Of a stretch of 64,000 nt of DNA, positions 17,744-25,890 are shown in pieces. Under the pieces are notes generated by a model. That model worked only from the letters and a program-made list of their open reading frames with translations. It had not been told where the DNA came from and ran no database searches. A program made the translations under genes and the position numbers. This DNA is from JARIHD01 sp964610985 (GTDB taxonomy: Bacteria; Patescibacteriota; Saccharimonadia; Saccharimonadales; UBA4665). The stretch is taken from contig CAZSZJ010000002.1 in NCBI GenBank assembly GCA_964610985.1, positions 1 to 64,000 of the forward strand. The letters are read 5' to 3'. How positions within the stretch are numbered: the first letter of the stretch is position 1; each line of letters starts with the position of its first letter.

Positions 17744-19594
17744 TTAAGAAGATCTGTAGGCTATTTCATGATAGTTTGTCTTGTACGGCCCAAAGAAGAG
17801 CTTTGTGTACAGGCGCATAGTACTTACACCCATAATCAAATAAGAGAGACCGAAGAGCGCTATCTGGAAAACGTGATTTCTCGGGATGAAACTCAATAGA
17901 ATATCTTGTGCCAAAAAGGATGAGCTAATAGGGAATGCCATGAACAGCAAGCATACGATGAAGAAAATATGCCCCAGCTTTTTGAATGCAGACATAGCGC
18001 CATGGTAATCGCGAAGCCCAAGCGATTCGCCTTGTACCTGCAAGTACCACAGGCAGGCATGGCCCCCTATGAATGCCACGCCCACGCCCATACCGTACAT
18101 AACCAGGTACTTCCAGTTCCCGGTAGAGGCCAGGCCTAGAAAAAGCGCCCCGAAAACATGCCCCAGCATGATCAGGTTCCAACCTATTTTGGCGGAGTTT
18201 TTGGTAGTGTAGGCTCGTACATAAAAGGCGATGCTTATAAGGGCCGCTGCGGTGGAAATGGCCAGTCTCCAGTTAAGCGATATCGCCGCAGAAGCAGCAA
18301 TCCACGTTGCAGCTAAAAAGAGTGCCACGGCCGCTACCTGAATACGGGGTCTATCGAGGAAAGCCAGTGGCCGCCCGACAATCTTAAGCGGTCGCCACAA
18401 GTATCTGGCCACAGTGGTATTCATGTTCCATTCCTTGATGCTCAAGACGTAAAGTGTGGCACGTAGCTTGCCTGTGAAGGTGTTTTTGATTCTTTGGGCC
18501 GGCGGTACAAAGTAGAAGAATTGATCATGTACCAGGTAGCCTACAACCGACGGAGAGATAAGCAGCTGATATGTCCTGAGGGATGCATTACATACAAAGT
18601 GAAGCAGCGCCAGCCATGGCAGTCCGGCAGCCACCTCGATGAACATGATGCCGATCTGCGTAATAGAGGCGTACGCGATCTGCGTTTTGATAGACGATTG
18701 CACTCGGGTGATAGATGAGGCAACAATTGCCGTGATCAGGCCCAGGACTGCAATGGCAATGCGTAGCCAAACACTACCCTGCCAGAGTGGATATGTTCGA
18801 AGCAGCAGAAACAGGCCCATGTGCACCGATAGTGCGCCGTAAAAGATCGCGCTGGACGTTGTCGGGCCCTCCATGGCACGGGGCAGCCAATACGAGAACG
18901 GGAACTGCGCAGACTTAATCAGCGCGACTACGAGCAAAAGCAGGCCGAGCAGCGCCAGTTGGTCGCCGTGTCCTGCGACGAGCTGGGAAAATTCAGAAAA
19001 GTTTACGCTCTTTTCAAAAATATGGTGCGCATACCAGAGAGCAATCAGCAGGAAGGCGTCGGCAATGCGGTACACTGAAAAGACTTTTAGGGCGTTTCTG
19101 GCTGGCAGGAATCGGTCCCTGTAAAAAGCAATCAGTAGTACGGAGCTTATGCCGATAAACTCCCAGCCTAGTAAAAGTACCTCAAAATTGCCGGCCAGAA
19201 TGATGAACGACAGTCCAATAAAGAATAGCAGGACGGTGAAATAGAACCGTTTAAAACCGGGCTCACGGTGCATGTAATATTTGCTGAATATGAAAACTAG
19301 GGCTGTCATAATCGAAGCCACTCCCAGGAAGACCGCCGAAAGTCTGTCAAAATAGAAGTCCAGTGAGAAAGTATAGTGAGGACTAGTATACAAAGCGCCT
19401 AAATCAACGGATACGGGGATAGCGCCGGCACTGAGCCAGTGGTAGCCCAAAAACAAAAACGTCGCAAGTTCCAAAAGGACAGCGGTGATGGCGATAGAAA
19501 AAATGCGGCGTTCCCGCCCTCCCGACATAAGAATACAGCCAACAAAACCGAGGATGGGAATAATGATTAGTGCGATAAGAAGTCGTGTCAACAT
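17744..19594 (-). CDS. dabB: DabB, proton-conducting membrane subunit of the DAB inorganic carbon transporter
   Basis: The 616-residue polytopic protein belongs to the NuoL/MrpA (proton-conducting transporter) superfamily. Hallmarks are LLGWEFIGISSVLLIAFYRDR, with a Glu in a transmembrane helix, and KSAQFPFSYWLPRAMEGPTTSSA. It has about 14 or more helices. It starts four bases after the stop of the adjacent gene, a DUF2309/DabA protein. That pairing defines the DAB complex, in which DabB couples ion flow to CO2 capture and hydration by DabA. A stand-alone complex I role is unlikely because no other nuo gene is present. Confidence 0.9.
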   Translation of the reverse strand: MLTRLLIALIIIPILGFVGCILMSGGRERRIFSIAITAVLLELATFLFLGYHWLSAGAIPVSVDLGALYTSPHYTFSLDFYFDRLSAVFLGVASIMTALVFIFSKYYMHREPGFKRFYFTVLLFFIGLSFIILAGNFEVLLLGWEFIGISSVLLIAFYRDRFLPARNALKVFSVYRIADAFLLIALWYAHHIFEKSVNFSEFSQLVAGHGDQLALLGLLLLVVALIKSAQFPFSYWLPRAMEGPTTSSAIFYGALSVHMGLFLLLRTYPLWQGSVWLRIAIAVLGLITAIVASSITRVQSSIKTQIAYASITQIGIMFIEVAAGLPWLALLHFVCNASLRTYQLLISPSVVGYLVHDQFFYFVPPAQRIKNTFTGKLRATLYVLSIKEWNMNTTVARYLWRPLKIVGRPLAFLDRPRIQVAAVALFLAATWIAASAAISLNWRLAISTAAALISIAFYVRAYTTKNSAKIGWNLIMLGHVFGALFLGLASTGNWKYLVMYGMGVGVAFIGGHACLWYLQVQGESLGLRDYHGAMSAFKKLGHIFFIVCLLFMAFPISSSFLAQDILLSFIPRNHVFQIALFGLSYLIMGVSTMRLYTKLFFGPYKTNYHEIAYRSS

Positions 19595-19598
19595 AGGG

Positions 19599-22157
19599 CT
19601 ACTTGATTATATGTACCGGCAGGTTCTCCTGCGTGGCGTCTAAAATATGATTTGTTTTCATCTTGGGGGTGGTGTCGAACATGCCGGGCAGGTCGTGTAC
19701 GGTGGGCAGCTTTTTAGTGAGCGGGGCGTATGGTACGAATATTCCTTCTTTAAAGACATAGAGCGTCTTCTCTTTGGGATGCAACGTAACAAGGTGGATC
19801 CACTCATTATCGAACCACTCATAGAGTGCGGGGTTTGACTGTATAACTTTCTGGACCACTTCCGGGTAATGTTCGACGATCATCAATAGTCGTACGGGGT
19901 CGTGCACCTCAATCATCTGCAGGGGTAGGCCGGAACGGAGGTCGCCGTCGCTGCTGTTTGCGACCCCTATAAGTCCCATCACATTATGGGGCAGCTTGGT
20001 GCCCGCGCCCAATTTATAATTGTCCATGCGCGAAAAGAAATATTCTAGATTGATGCCACCGCACACAACGCCGAGCGGTGTCAGGACGCTCAATAGCAGC
20101 TCGCCTTCAGGGTCGGTCGTATAGTCGTAGGAGTTCAGGAATGCTCGCCGGTCGAGGAACAGATGCTTTGTAAGGCTTCTTCTGCCCACCACACAGAGGG
20201 CATTAGTGCCATGCCCTAGTTCAGGCCGGGGCTCGTAATAGGAGACCGAGCGCTTTTTGATGTCGCTTCTGATTTTTTCTATAGGCTGCGAGGTGTCGAT
20301 AGACATAAACCGACGCGAGCGTTCTTTGGCGTCCAGATCGAGGGCCTTTTCGAACAGCTGCCTGTTTTTGTCATGTAGCCGACTGTTTTGCTCTGTCAAT
20401 GCTGATTCGTCATAAAACTTTATCTCGTCTGATGCCGTGTCATGCATGGCGCCCAAAAATTGTGTAGTGCTCGGTATGGATAAGCCGCGCTTCTCCAGCA
20501 AATCCCGCACCGGCTGGTAGTTTGCCATGTAGGCGAACACTCTGGCGTTGACTAGACCCGGCCGGCCGCTGCAGGCGCCGCAGTCATGCGCCCCGTGGTG
20601 CGGGTTGTTAGCGCTGCTTGACCCGTGGCCTATGACGTACACGAGCCGAGCGAAATCCTTGGTTAGACCAATACACCGCAGTAGTTTGCCGACTCGGTCA
20701 GCCATTTCTTCTACCGTAAAGCCTACTTGCAGGCCCTTTTCTTTGTCATGCTCTCCAGTGTGTACGATGGTGAGGTCGGCGTTCGGATCCATATGTCCAA
20801 ACGCGTTGGCAATCGCCGGGCTCATTGTGGGATTTATGAGGTTAGCGATAAGCTTGCCTAGCGCTGGGAGTCCCAGTACATAAGAAAGAAAGAAGCCTCT
20901 GACCAGCTTGTGAGAATGCTTGGTATACATGACTTCTTTGGCGTGCGGATGTGCGGAATCACTCTTCGGGACTTCATTAATGAGATACTTGGGAGTAACT
21001 GGCGCGGGACAGAGTTTGTCGTAGAACTTTGCGTGAGCGGGGTGAAAATAAAACTCTACACCGAAGAATCCGGGTGCGCCGAAGGTTTCGCAGTGGCTGT
21101 CCGTGCGTTCCACGTAGGTGCGCAGGGAATATTCCCGTTCGTCAATGCAAAAGATAGATTGAAAACTCTTTGTAGTCACCTTCTCCGTATCCGAATCGGC
21201 GGGTAGCGTCAGCATCAACCCGGCAAGCACCGTGTCATAGTAGCTCCATTCAAACGCATCCTGCCATATTTTGATAACTTCCCGCAGTTCGCTATTTGGT
21301 TCGTCGGCGAACATGTCTATCGGCGGCTGTGACACGCTGTTCCCTAGTGGTTGCCATTCCCTTCCGAAGCGACTCTCTAGCGCATCGATTTCGAGCAAGA
21401 GTTCAAGAATTATCATATCTTTCAAAGAAATCTTCTTTGGATACAGCAGCGTTTCCGGCCTGTCTTCGAGTGTCGACACCATTCCCGACCATCCTCGGTG
21501 CGCAAACTGCTGATCGTAGACGTATTGTTCGTAATACGCTTCTTTTCCCTCGCCCACCACTAATTCCAAGAGTTTGGTGATAGTGCAGGACTTGTCATGC
21601 AGCAAATCGCGCGCCTTTTTTGTTTTGAAGAAGCTTGTCAGACTGCGATTTTCCAGGCTGCGCAGCGCATTCAGGAGGCCTTTGTCCTCAAAAGGAAAAG
21701 CCGAAATGGCAATGCCCTGGTCGATATAGCTGCAGATGATGCGGAAGAGGAGCGGCTGCACCGCGTTGTCCATGTCGATAGGATAATGTTGCTTCCATTC
21801 TCCCCGCAGTTTTCCGACGCGCGATTCTATGGTCCAGCTGTACATTTTGTGAAGCGCGTTGAAGTGCCATTCTTTGAAGTTTTCGTCGCCTTTTCTTTCG
21901 CGTATGGTTCTGGCTAGGATTTTTGGGGTGATCCGCTTGATTGCATACAGGTCCCGATATTCGGTAAGCGAAAATGTCGTTTGAAAGCCAAAGATAGCTG
22001 ACGCCTTAAAAATCGCGTCGTAGAATTTCATGCCCTGAAAAGCGTGCAGCGTGTTGTGATGCACGAAATCCTTGAGCGGACCTTGGGTGGGCAAATGATG
22101 CTTCAGCACGCGTAAAAGGTGCTGCTCATCGAAATGATATTTGTTTTCTTGAGACAT
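19599..22157 (-). CDS. dabA: DabA, DUF2309 carbonic-anhydrase-like subunit of the DAB transporter
   Basis: The 852-residue protein is a full-length DUF2309 (UPF0753) member. The zinc-site residues known from Halothiobacillus DabA are present with the right spacing: Cys337 and Asp339 in FCIDERE, His511 in VIGHGSSSANNPH, and Cys526 in AHDCGACSGRPG. The His-to-Cys distance of 15 residues matches the reference. The N-terminal HHNTLHAFQG motif is also typical. With DabB it should form a membrane complex that captures and hydrates CO2 using the ion gradient, raising cytoplasmic bicarbonate. It is the first gene of a two-gene operon with its own extended -10 box and a leader palindrome. Confidence 0.93.
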   Translation of the reverse strand: MSQENKYHFDEQHLLRVLKHHLPTQGPLKDFVHHNTLHAFQGMKFYDAIFKASAIFGFQTTFSLTEYRDLYAIKRITPKILARTIRERKGDENFKEWHFNALHKMYSWTIESRVGKLRGEWKQHYPIDMDNAVQPLLFRIICSYIDQGIAISAFPFEDKGLLNALRSLENRSLTSFFKTKKARDLLHDKSCTITKLLELVVGEGKEAYYEQYVYDQQFAHRGWSGMVSTLEDRPETLLYPKKISLKDMIILELLLEIDALESRFGREWQPLGNSVSQPPIDMFADEPNSELREVIKIWQDAFEWSYYDTVLAGLMLTLPADSDTEKVTTKSFQSIFCIDEREYSLRTYVERTDSHCETFGAPGFFGVEFYFHPAHAKFYDKLCPAPVTPKYLINEVPKSDSAHPHAKEVMYTKHSHKLVRGFFLSYVLGLPALGKLIANLINPTMSPAIANAFGHMDPNADLTIVHTGEHDKEKGLQVGFTVEEMADRVGKLLRCIGLTKDFARLVYVIGHGSSSANNPHHGAHDCGACSGRPGLVNARVFAYMANYQPVRDLLEKRGLSIPSTTQFLGAMHDTASDEIKFYDESALTEQNSRLHDKNRQLFEKALDLDAKERSRRFMSIDTSQPIEKIRSDIKKRSVSYYEPRPELGHGTNALCVVGRRSLTKHLFLDRRAFLNSYDYTTDPEGELLLSVLTPLGVVCGGINLEYFFSRMDNYKLGAGTKLPHNVMGLIGVANSSDGDLRSGLPLQMIEVHDPVRLLMIVEHYPEVVQKVIQSNPALYEWFDNEWIHLVTLHPKEKTLYVFKEGIFVPYAPLTKKLPTVHDLPGMFDTTPKMKTNHILDATQENLPVHIIK

Positions 22158-22174
22158 GGCCTAAAGCTTGATCT

Positions 22175-22193
22175 AGTGAATATAACATTCACT
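22175..22193. promoter_or_regulatory. Inverted repeat in the dabA leader, candidate operator
   Basis: AGTGAAT (22175-22181) and ATTCACT (22187-22193) form a perfect seven-base inverted repeat around a five-base spacer, 17 bases before the dabA start codon and downstream of the predicted transcription start. A dimeric repressor bound here would block the operon. No regulator gene is adjacent. Confidence 0.4.
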
Positions 22194-22272
22194 GTAAAGA
22201 CGAGAGTAGTATATTCAGAAGTTCTTCATTTTGCAACGATAAAACTTTGGTTGCTAGTTTTGTATGATCTAA

Positions 22273-22281
22273 ATTATAGCA
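22273..22281 (-). promoter_or_regulatory. Extended -10 promoter of dabAB
   Basis: On the minus strand TGC-TATAAT (TATAAT at 22273-22278) is an extended -10 box just after a terminator hairpin. It predicts a leader of about 108 nt before dabA. Confidence 0.5.
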
Positions 22282-22304
22282 AAACGAGGCATCTCTGCCT
22301 CGTT
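22280..22304 (-). terminator. Terminator hairpin upstream of dabA
   Basis: AACGAGGCA (22283-22291) pairs perfectly with TGCCTCGTT (22296-22304). On the minus strand the stem runs into TTTTGC. It insulates dabAB from the gene at 22498. Confidence 0.6.
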
Positions 22305-22497
22305 GCGAATTAACAGCGACGTGTATTTTATTACATCTACTGGCCATTGCATCCAAACCCCATTAGCAAGCGAAAACAGTCGCTAGCCTAAACAAAAACA
22401 GAGGCAAGATACCTCCGTAAATTTAGTTCTAGCCTCGATTTTCTCTAGTGGCGTAATTCACGACTTTAAGCAAGGTATCGCTACGGCTGCTATGGCA
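22305..22497. other. Intergenic region without a visible gene
   Basis: Together with the dabA leader this gives about 340 bases without a gene. On the minus strand a weak stem, GAGG ... CCTC, followed by a T-rich tract lies near 22401-22418 and may be the terminator of the gene at 22498. I tested for tmRNA features because smpB is nearby and found none. Confidence 0.4.
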
Positions 22498-22935
22498 TTA
22501 GTCGCTTATTTGAGCTAGGCAATACGGAGACTCGACTGCATCTAGTAGCTCATTGGTTTGACCAATGAGGTTTCGGTGGTATGCGTCGAGTGCTGCTTTG
22601 GGGTCGTCGAGCATGCTGACAAAGTCTCGGTAGACGTTAACTGCAAGTAGACTAGTCTCCTGCTCTTTAAAAGTGGAGCTAGACGAATCGAATATGCCGT
22701 ATACGCCTGCAAGTACCTTTTTGCCGTCATCTAGTTCAACTAATTCAACGCTTGATGCGATGATCCCTCTTATTATGGGCAGGATGCCGCTGCGATAAAT
22801 GCGATTATAAGGAGGCTCAATAAAAGTTACGTGAGCTTTACCCACCAGGATTTCGGTTGTGTCGAAATTGGCGAGCGAACGATACAGGCTATCATCTTTA
22901 GACAATCGTAGGTTCCTACTGATTTCGATTTTCAT
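22498..22935 (-). CDS. Hypothetical protein (145 aa)
   Basis: The start at 22935 is chosen because a TATACT box (22944-22949) ends eight bases before this ATG; a longer frame would run through that promoter. The product is soluble, with a predicted beta-rich first half (EILVGKAHVTFIEPP) and a helical C terminus. I see no known domain. It lies downstream of the Fic gene on the same strand but has its own promoter, so it is not an obvious Fic antitoxin. Confidence 0.6.
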   Translation of the reverse strand: MKIEISRNLRLSKDDSLYRSLANFDTTEILVGKAHVTFIEPPYNRIYRSGILPIIRGIIASSVELVELDDGKKVLAGVYGIFDSSSSTFKEQETSLLAVNVYRDFVSMLDDPKAALDAYHRNLIGQTNELLDAVESPYCLAQISD

Positions 22936-23070
22936 GATATTAGAGTATATAACAAAACGATACATCTGTACATCTGTCAACTTTTCGCCACGATATCGGG
23001 GTTATGGCTGTGGTAAGGCAGAGTAGTAGTGATTCATTAGATTATCGGTTTCAACTCTAGCCTGCCTATA

Positions 23071-23104
23071 CAAAAAGTCAGAACCGAATTACCAGATCTG
23101 ACTT
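23071..23104 (-). terminator. Terminator of the Fic gene
   Basis: On the minus strand AAGTCAGA and TCTGACTT (23097-23104 and 23075-23082) form a perfect eight-base stem with a 14-base loop and end in TTTTTG. Confidence 0.6.
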
Positions 23105-23168
23105 CGTCTAATATACTATGGCTCACCACGATAGAGGACGTTATAACCGTAATTAGGCAAGATATTGT

Positions 23169-23720
23169 TCAGCCTTTATAGTCATCCAGCTCTTCGTAGT
23201 AATACGATTGATCTATGCCTTTCATGAATACCTCACGGTCATCGATCTTATCCGTTAATGCGGTTCGTAGTAGCTCGCGCAATTCCAAGCTCTTGACGTG
23301 GCTGCGTATCATAGCCTCAAAGTAGTCATTCTTATTAATAGAAGCCCAGTCGATGCACTTACCTAAACGTTTTTTTAAGATCAAGTCCAACCAGATACGG
23401 GTACTACGCCCATTTCCTTCCATGAATGGATGGGCAATGTTCATTTCTGCGTACTTTTCGATAATTTCCTCAAAGGTGATCTCAGGCATTTTTTCTATGT
23501 GGCGCAAAGCATCTTCCAGATATAATGAATTGGCAAATCGAAAACCATCTTTACTGATGTTCTTCTTGCGGATTTCCCCGGCGAAGTCGTACAGATCCTT
23601 AAAAAGATACTGATGGATTTGTTGTAAGCCTTTAATCGTACCGATTTCAAAAGATGATAAATCAGTACTGCCAAAAAGTTCTTTAGCTCGTTGCTTGCTT
23701 ACTTCATCGATGTTTTGCAT
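23169..23720 (-). CDS. fic: Fic-domain AMP transferase, class III
   Basis: A 183-residue single-domain Fic protein. The catalytic motif HPFMEGNGR is complete at residues 97-105, with His97 as base. A C-terminal SYYYEE (Ser172, Glu176) corresponds to the (S/T)xxxE inhibitory helix of class III Fic proteins such as that of Neisseria meningitidis, which closely resembles this protein along its length, including DLYDFAG and ISKxGFRFAN. Such enzymes transfer AMP to target proteins, DNA gyrase in the known case, and are held in check by their own C-terminal helix. No separate antitoxin is therefore expected. An extended -10 box (TGC-TATAAT) ends six bases before the ATG, so the mRNA is likely leaderless. 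Confidence 0.93.
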   Translation of the reverse strand: MQNIDEVSKQRAKELFGSTDLSSFEIGTIKGLQQIHQYLFKDLYDFAGEIRKKNISKDGFRFANSLYLEDALRHIEKMPEITFEEIIEKYAEMNIAHPFMEGNGRSTRIWLDLILKKRLGKCIDWASINKNDYFEAMIRSHVKSLELRELLRTALTDKIDDREVFMKGIDQSYYYEELDDYKG

Positions 23721-23768
23721 GCTTATATTATAGCAAAAAATGGTCTTGTTTAGTAGCGATTACCTCTG

Positions 23769-24177
23769 TTATAGCCACTCAAATTTATCGTGTGTCGAGT
23801 TCTCGTCGAAGTCAGTGTAGCTATTAGTTATCTCATCTCCCGGATTAATATCCCGATTAGCGCGAAACAATGGTTCGTCTGATAATTCTTGCTCGAAAGA
23901 CACGCTTGTATTGAAATTGTCTGGATCGTGATTGGTGTAGCAAGCTGGATCGTTGTCGGGCGGTATGACCCACATATTCGGGGTGGGTGAGAGGTATGCA
24001 ACTCGCTGCAATAAGGTTTTTGTGGCTTCATCCAAAGCGTTAAACTCTTGCCTGGATATTTTTTTGTCGTGACCCTCGGTATATTCCCAAACGATTGCCT
24101 TTAGGTATAGGTTCTAAAGCAAAGACACCTTTGCCGTCGATGTTTGAACTGCGTATTTCCACTTGGACTGTGTACAT
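23769..24177 (-). pseudogene. SET-domain protein disrupted by a +1 frameshift
   Basis: From the ATG at 24177 the frame reads a typical SET start (VEIRSSNIDGKGVFALEPIPKG), then loses homology at about 24094-24099 and stops. One base further along, the new frame continues at once with IVWEYTEGHDKKISRQEF and runs to 23769, including the NHDPDN segment and the closing SET motif (ANRDINPGDEITNSYTDF). Total about 135 residues. SET domains are S-adenosylmethionine-dependent lysine methyltransferases; small free-standing ones occur in bacteria. The shift may be a real mutation, a sequencing error or, less likely, programmed frameshifting. The second half could also start at a TTG at 24035, but that would lack the cofactor-binding N terminus. 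Confidence 0.75.
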
Positions 24178-24222
24178 TGCTATATCATTCCAAAACAAAA
24201 AGACTTCCGATTATAAGCAAAC

Positions 24223-24297
24223 TGGCTCCGGGGACTGGATTCGAACCAGCGACCTAGTGGTTAACAGCCACCCGCTCTACCGCTGAGCTACCCCGGA
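24223..24297 (-). tRNA. tRNA-Asn (anticodon GTT)
   Basis: On the minus strand the full cloverleaf is present: acceptor TCCGGGG paired with CCCCGGA, D-arm AGCTCAGCGGTAGAGC, anticodon GTT in CTGTTAACC, and T-loop GGTTCGAATCC. A discriminator G and an encoded CCA follow. Confidence 0.97.
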
Positions 24298-24387
24298 ATA
24301 TCTTTGAGGAAACCTCAAAACCTAGGGGTAATTATACCAATTCTTTAACAGAGATCAATGGCTTTTCTTTTGGGGTGTATGCAGGAC

Positions 24388-24855
24388 CTAGCGGCGGATG
24401 GCGGTTTTGAGCGCGGCCTTCATGGTGCGGGATTCGTCGCGCGCTTTGAGAGTCTGGCGCTTATCGTAGTTCTTTTTGCCTTTACCGATGGCGATGCGGA
24501 CTTTTATGTAGCGACCCCCTGTTAGGATTTCGAGAGGTACGATGGTGCGGCCTTGGTTTTTGGCTTCTTGCAAACGATCGATTTCGCCCTTTTTGACGAG
24601 CAGTTTGCGGGTGCGCGTTTGATCGGTGTCTTTGATGGGAACACCATTCGTGCCCATGATCGAGGCATTAATGATCCACAGTTCATCGTCTTTAATGGTG
24701 ACGTACGCACCGCGTAGATGGCCGTGGCCCATGCGCAGTGCTTTGGTCTCTGCCCCGCTCAGCTGTAGGCCCGCCACCAAACTATCGCCCAGCTCGTAGT
24801 CGTGGCGGGCGCGGCGGTTAGTGATCTGCTTTGGTCCGGCGGATTTTTTCTTCAT
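24388..24855 (-). CDS. smpB: SsrA-binding protein SmpB
   Basis: A 155-residue SmpB, the protein partner of tmRNA in rescue of stalled ribosomes. The N terminus reads ITNRRARHDYELGDSLVAGLQLSGAETKALR, and the end has the basic tail KKNYDKRQTLKARDESR that enters the decoding centre. Length and order are normal. A CATACT box lies ten bases before the ATG without a Shine-Dalgarno site. No tmRNA gene is visible in the window. Confidence 0.97.
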   Translation of the reverse strand: MKKKSAGPKQITNRRARHDYELGDSLVAGLQLSGAETKALRMGHGHLRGAYVTIKDDELWIINASIMGTNGVPIKDTDQTRTRKLLVKKGEIDRLQEAKNQGRTIVPLEILTGGRYIKVRIAIGKGKKNYDKRQTLKARDESRTMKAALKTAIRR

Positions 24856-24936
24856 ACTAGCCTTTAGTATGCCCTAACAGATAGCAAGACTCAACCAGAA
24901 GTGTTACGCTATAACAAATTAGGGGGAGAAAAGCAT

Positions 24937-25887
24937 ATGCTAGCGACACCGAGAATTCTTCATCAAGAAGCCTTACAAGGTAAGCCGTTTGGTGACGAGA
25001 TGCTACTGGGCCTTAACCGGCACCTTGATGAATTTGAAAGATGGCGAAATGAACACTTTGCCTCCGAAGATAATCCACTTTTAAAAGGCCCGCAGACTGC
25101 TCAGGACCGAGACATCTGCTACAAAGGCATAACGGTAGCGCTGCGATCGAAAAACAATACCCCTGAACAGGTCGAAGAAGTTTTCAACTGTATACAGAAC
25201 CAAATCTGCGTCAGCGATGTCGAAGTATTGCTTCTTAATGGCGGCAATAGGCCTGATACGCTGAAAGCTGCCCAGTTACGCGGTATCCGGGTCGAACACG
25301 TGGAACCGGACAAAACATTTCATGCCAAGATACTGAACACGGGGCTCGAAAGAGCGAGTCACGACCATGTGTTTAGTATGTCTGCCCAGGGACAGTTCGC
25401 GACCAATACTGCATTAGTTACTGGTAAGCGGCGACTCATGGAGACAGATTATGGTAGTAAGCGTACTGTTGCGGGGGTGTATGGAGTACGAATTCCTAGC
25501 GCGAACGCATCAATCTGGGAGCGTGCTGGCGGGGTGAAGCTGGGTATGACTAAAAGGGTTGGCAGGAAAGCTATGACCCGCCAGGGCGGTCTGGGCTTTT
25601 TGGATGCAGCTTGCAGTATGGTCGACCGCAAAATCGCACTTGAGCTGGGCGGATACCCAAAAATATACGGTAATGGCGGCGCGGACGGGGAGCTCGGTAA
25701 AATGATGGTTGACGAGACCCTAGAAAAACCTTATTTGGTATTCGAAGACGGGGCTTTGGCGGTCCACGATACTCCTGGACTGGGAGCGATTCGTTCTCTG
25801 GTGCAACTTGTTTCGTGGGCACGGCGCGGACAGCCACGTGAGTACAAAGAGCGGTTGGCAAGCTGGCATCCACACGGCGGCCTTTAG
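24937..25887 (+). CDS. GT2-like glycosyltransferase
   Basis: The ATG at 24937 has a strong GGGGGAG site; the upstream in-frame GTG at 24901 overlaps a TATAAC promoter element and is rejected. The 316-residue protein has a GT-A-type start (GITVALRSKNNTPEQVEEVFNCI) and the NTGLERASHDHVFSMSAQGQ segment found in rhamnosyltransferase-like GT2 enzymes. The usual DxD is not obvious at that place, so activity and donor are uncertain. It is soluble except for a mildly hydrophobic segment near the C terminus. It is convergent with the glycoside hydrolase pair. Confidence 0.7.
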   Translation: MLATPRILHQEALQGKPFGDEMLLGLNRHLDEFERWRNEHFASEDNPLLKGPQTAQDRDICYKGITVALRSKNNTPEQVEEVFNCIQNQICVSDVEVLLLNGGNRPDTLKAAQLRGIRVEHVEPDKTFHAKILNTGLERASHDHVFSMSAQGQFATNTALVTGKRRLMETDYGSKRTVAGVYGVRIPSANASIWERAGGVKLGMTKRVGRKAMTRQGGLGFLDAACSMVDRKIALELGGYPKIYGNGGADGELGKMMVDETLEKPYLVFEDGALAVHDTPGLGAIRSLVQLVSWARRGQPREYKERLASWHPHGGL

Positions 25888-25890
25888 TTT

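Noticed and set aside
22305..22497. Possible tmRNA near smpB
   Set aside because: Neither strand shows the conserved tmRNA ends, a resume codon with an ALAA-type tag, or the T-arm. Only weak hairpins are present.
22498..22935. Antitoxin for the adjacent Fic protein
   Set aside because: The Fic protein carries its own inhibitory helix, the two genes have separate promoters and a terminator between them, and no inhibitory motif is present in this protein.
24035..24035. Separate 88-residue gene starting at TTG 24035
   Set aside because: The protein is only the C-terminal part of a SET domain whose N-terminal part is encoded just upstream in the next frame.
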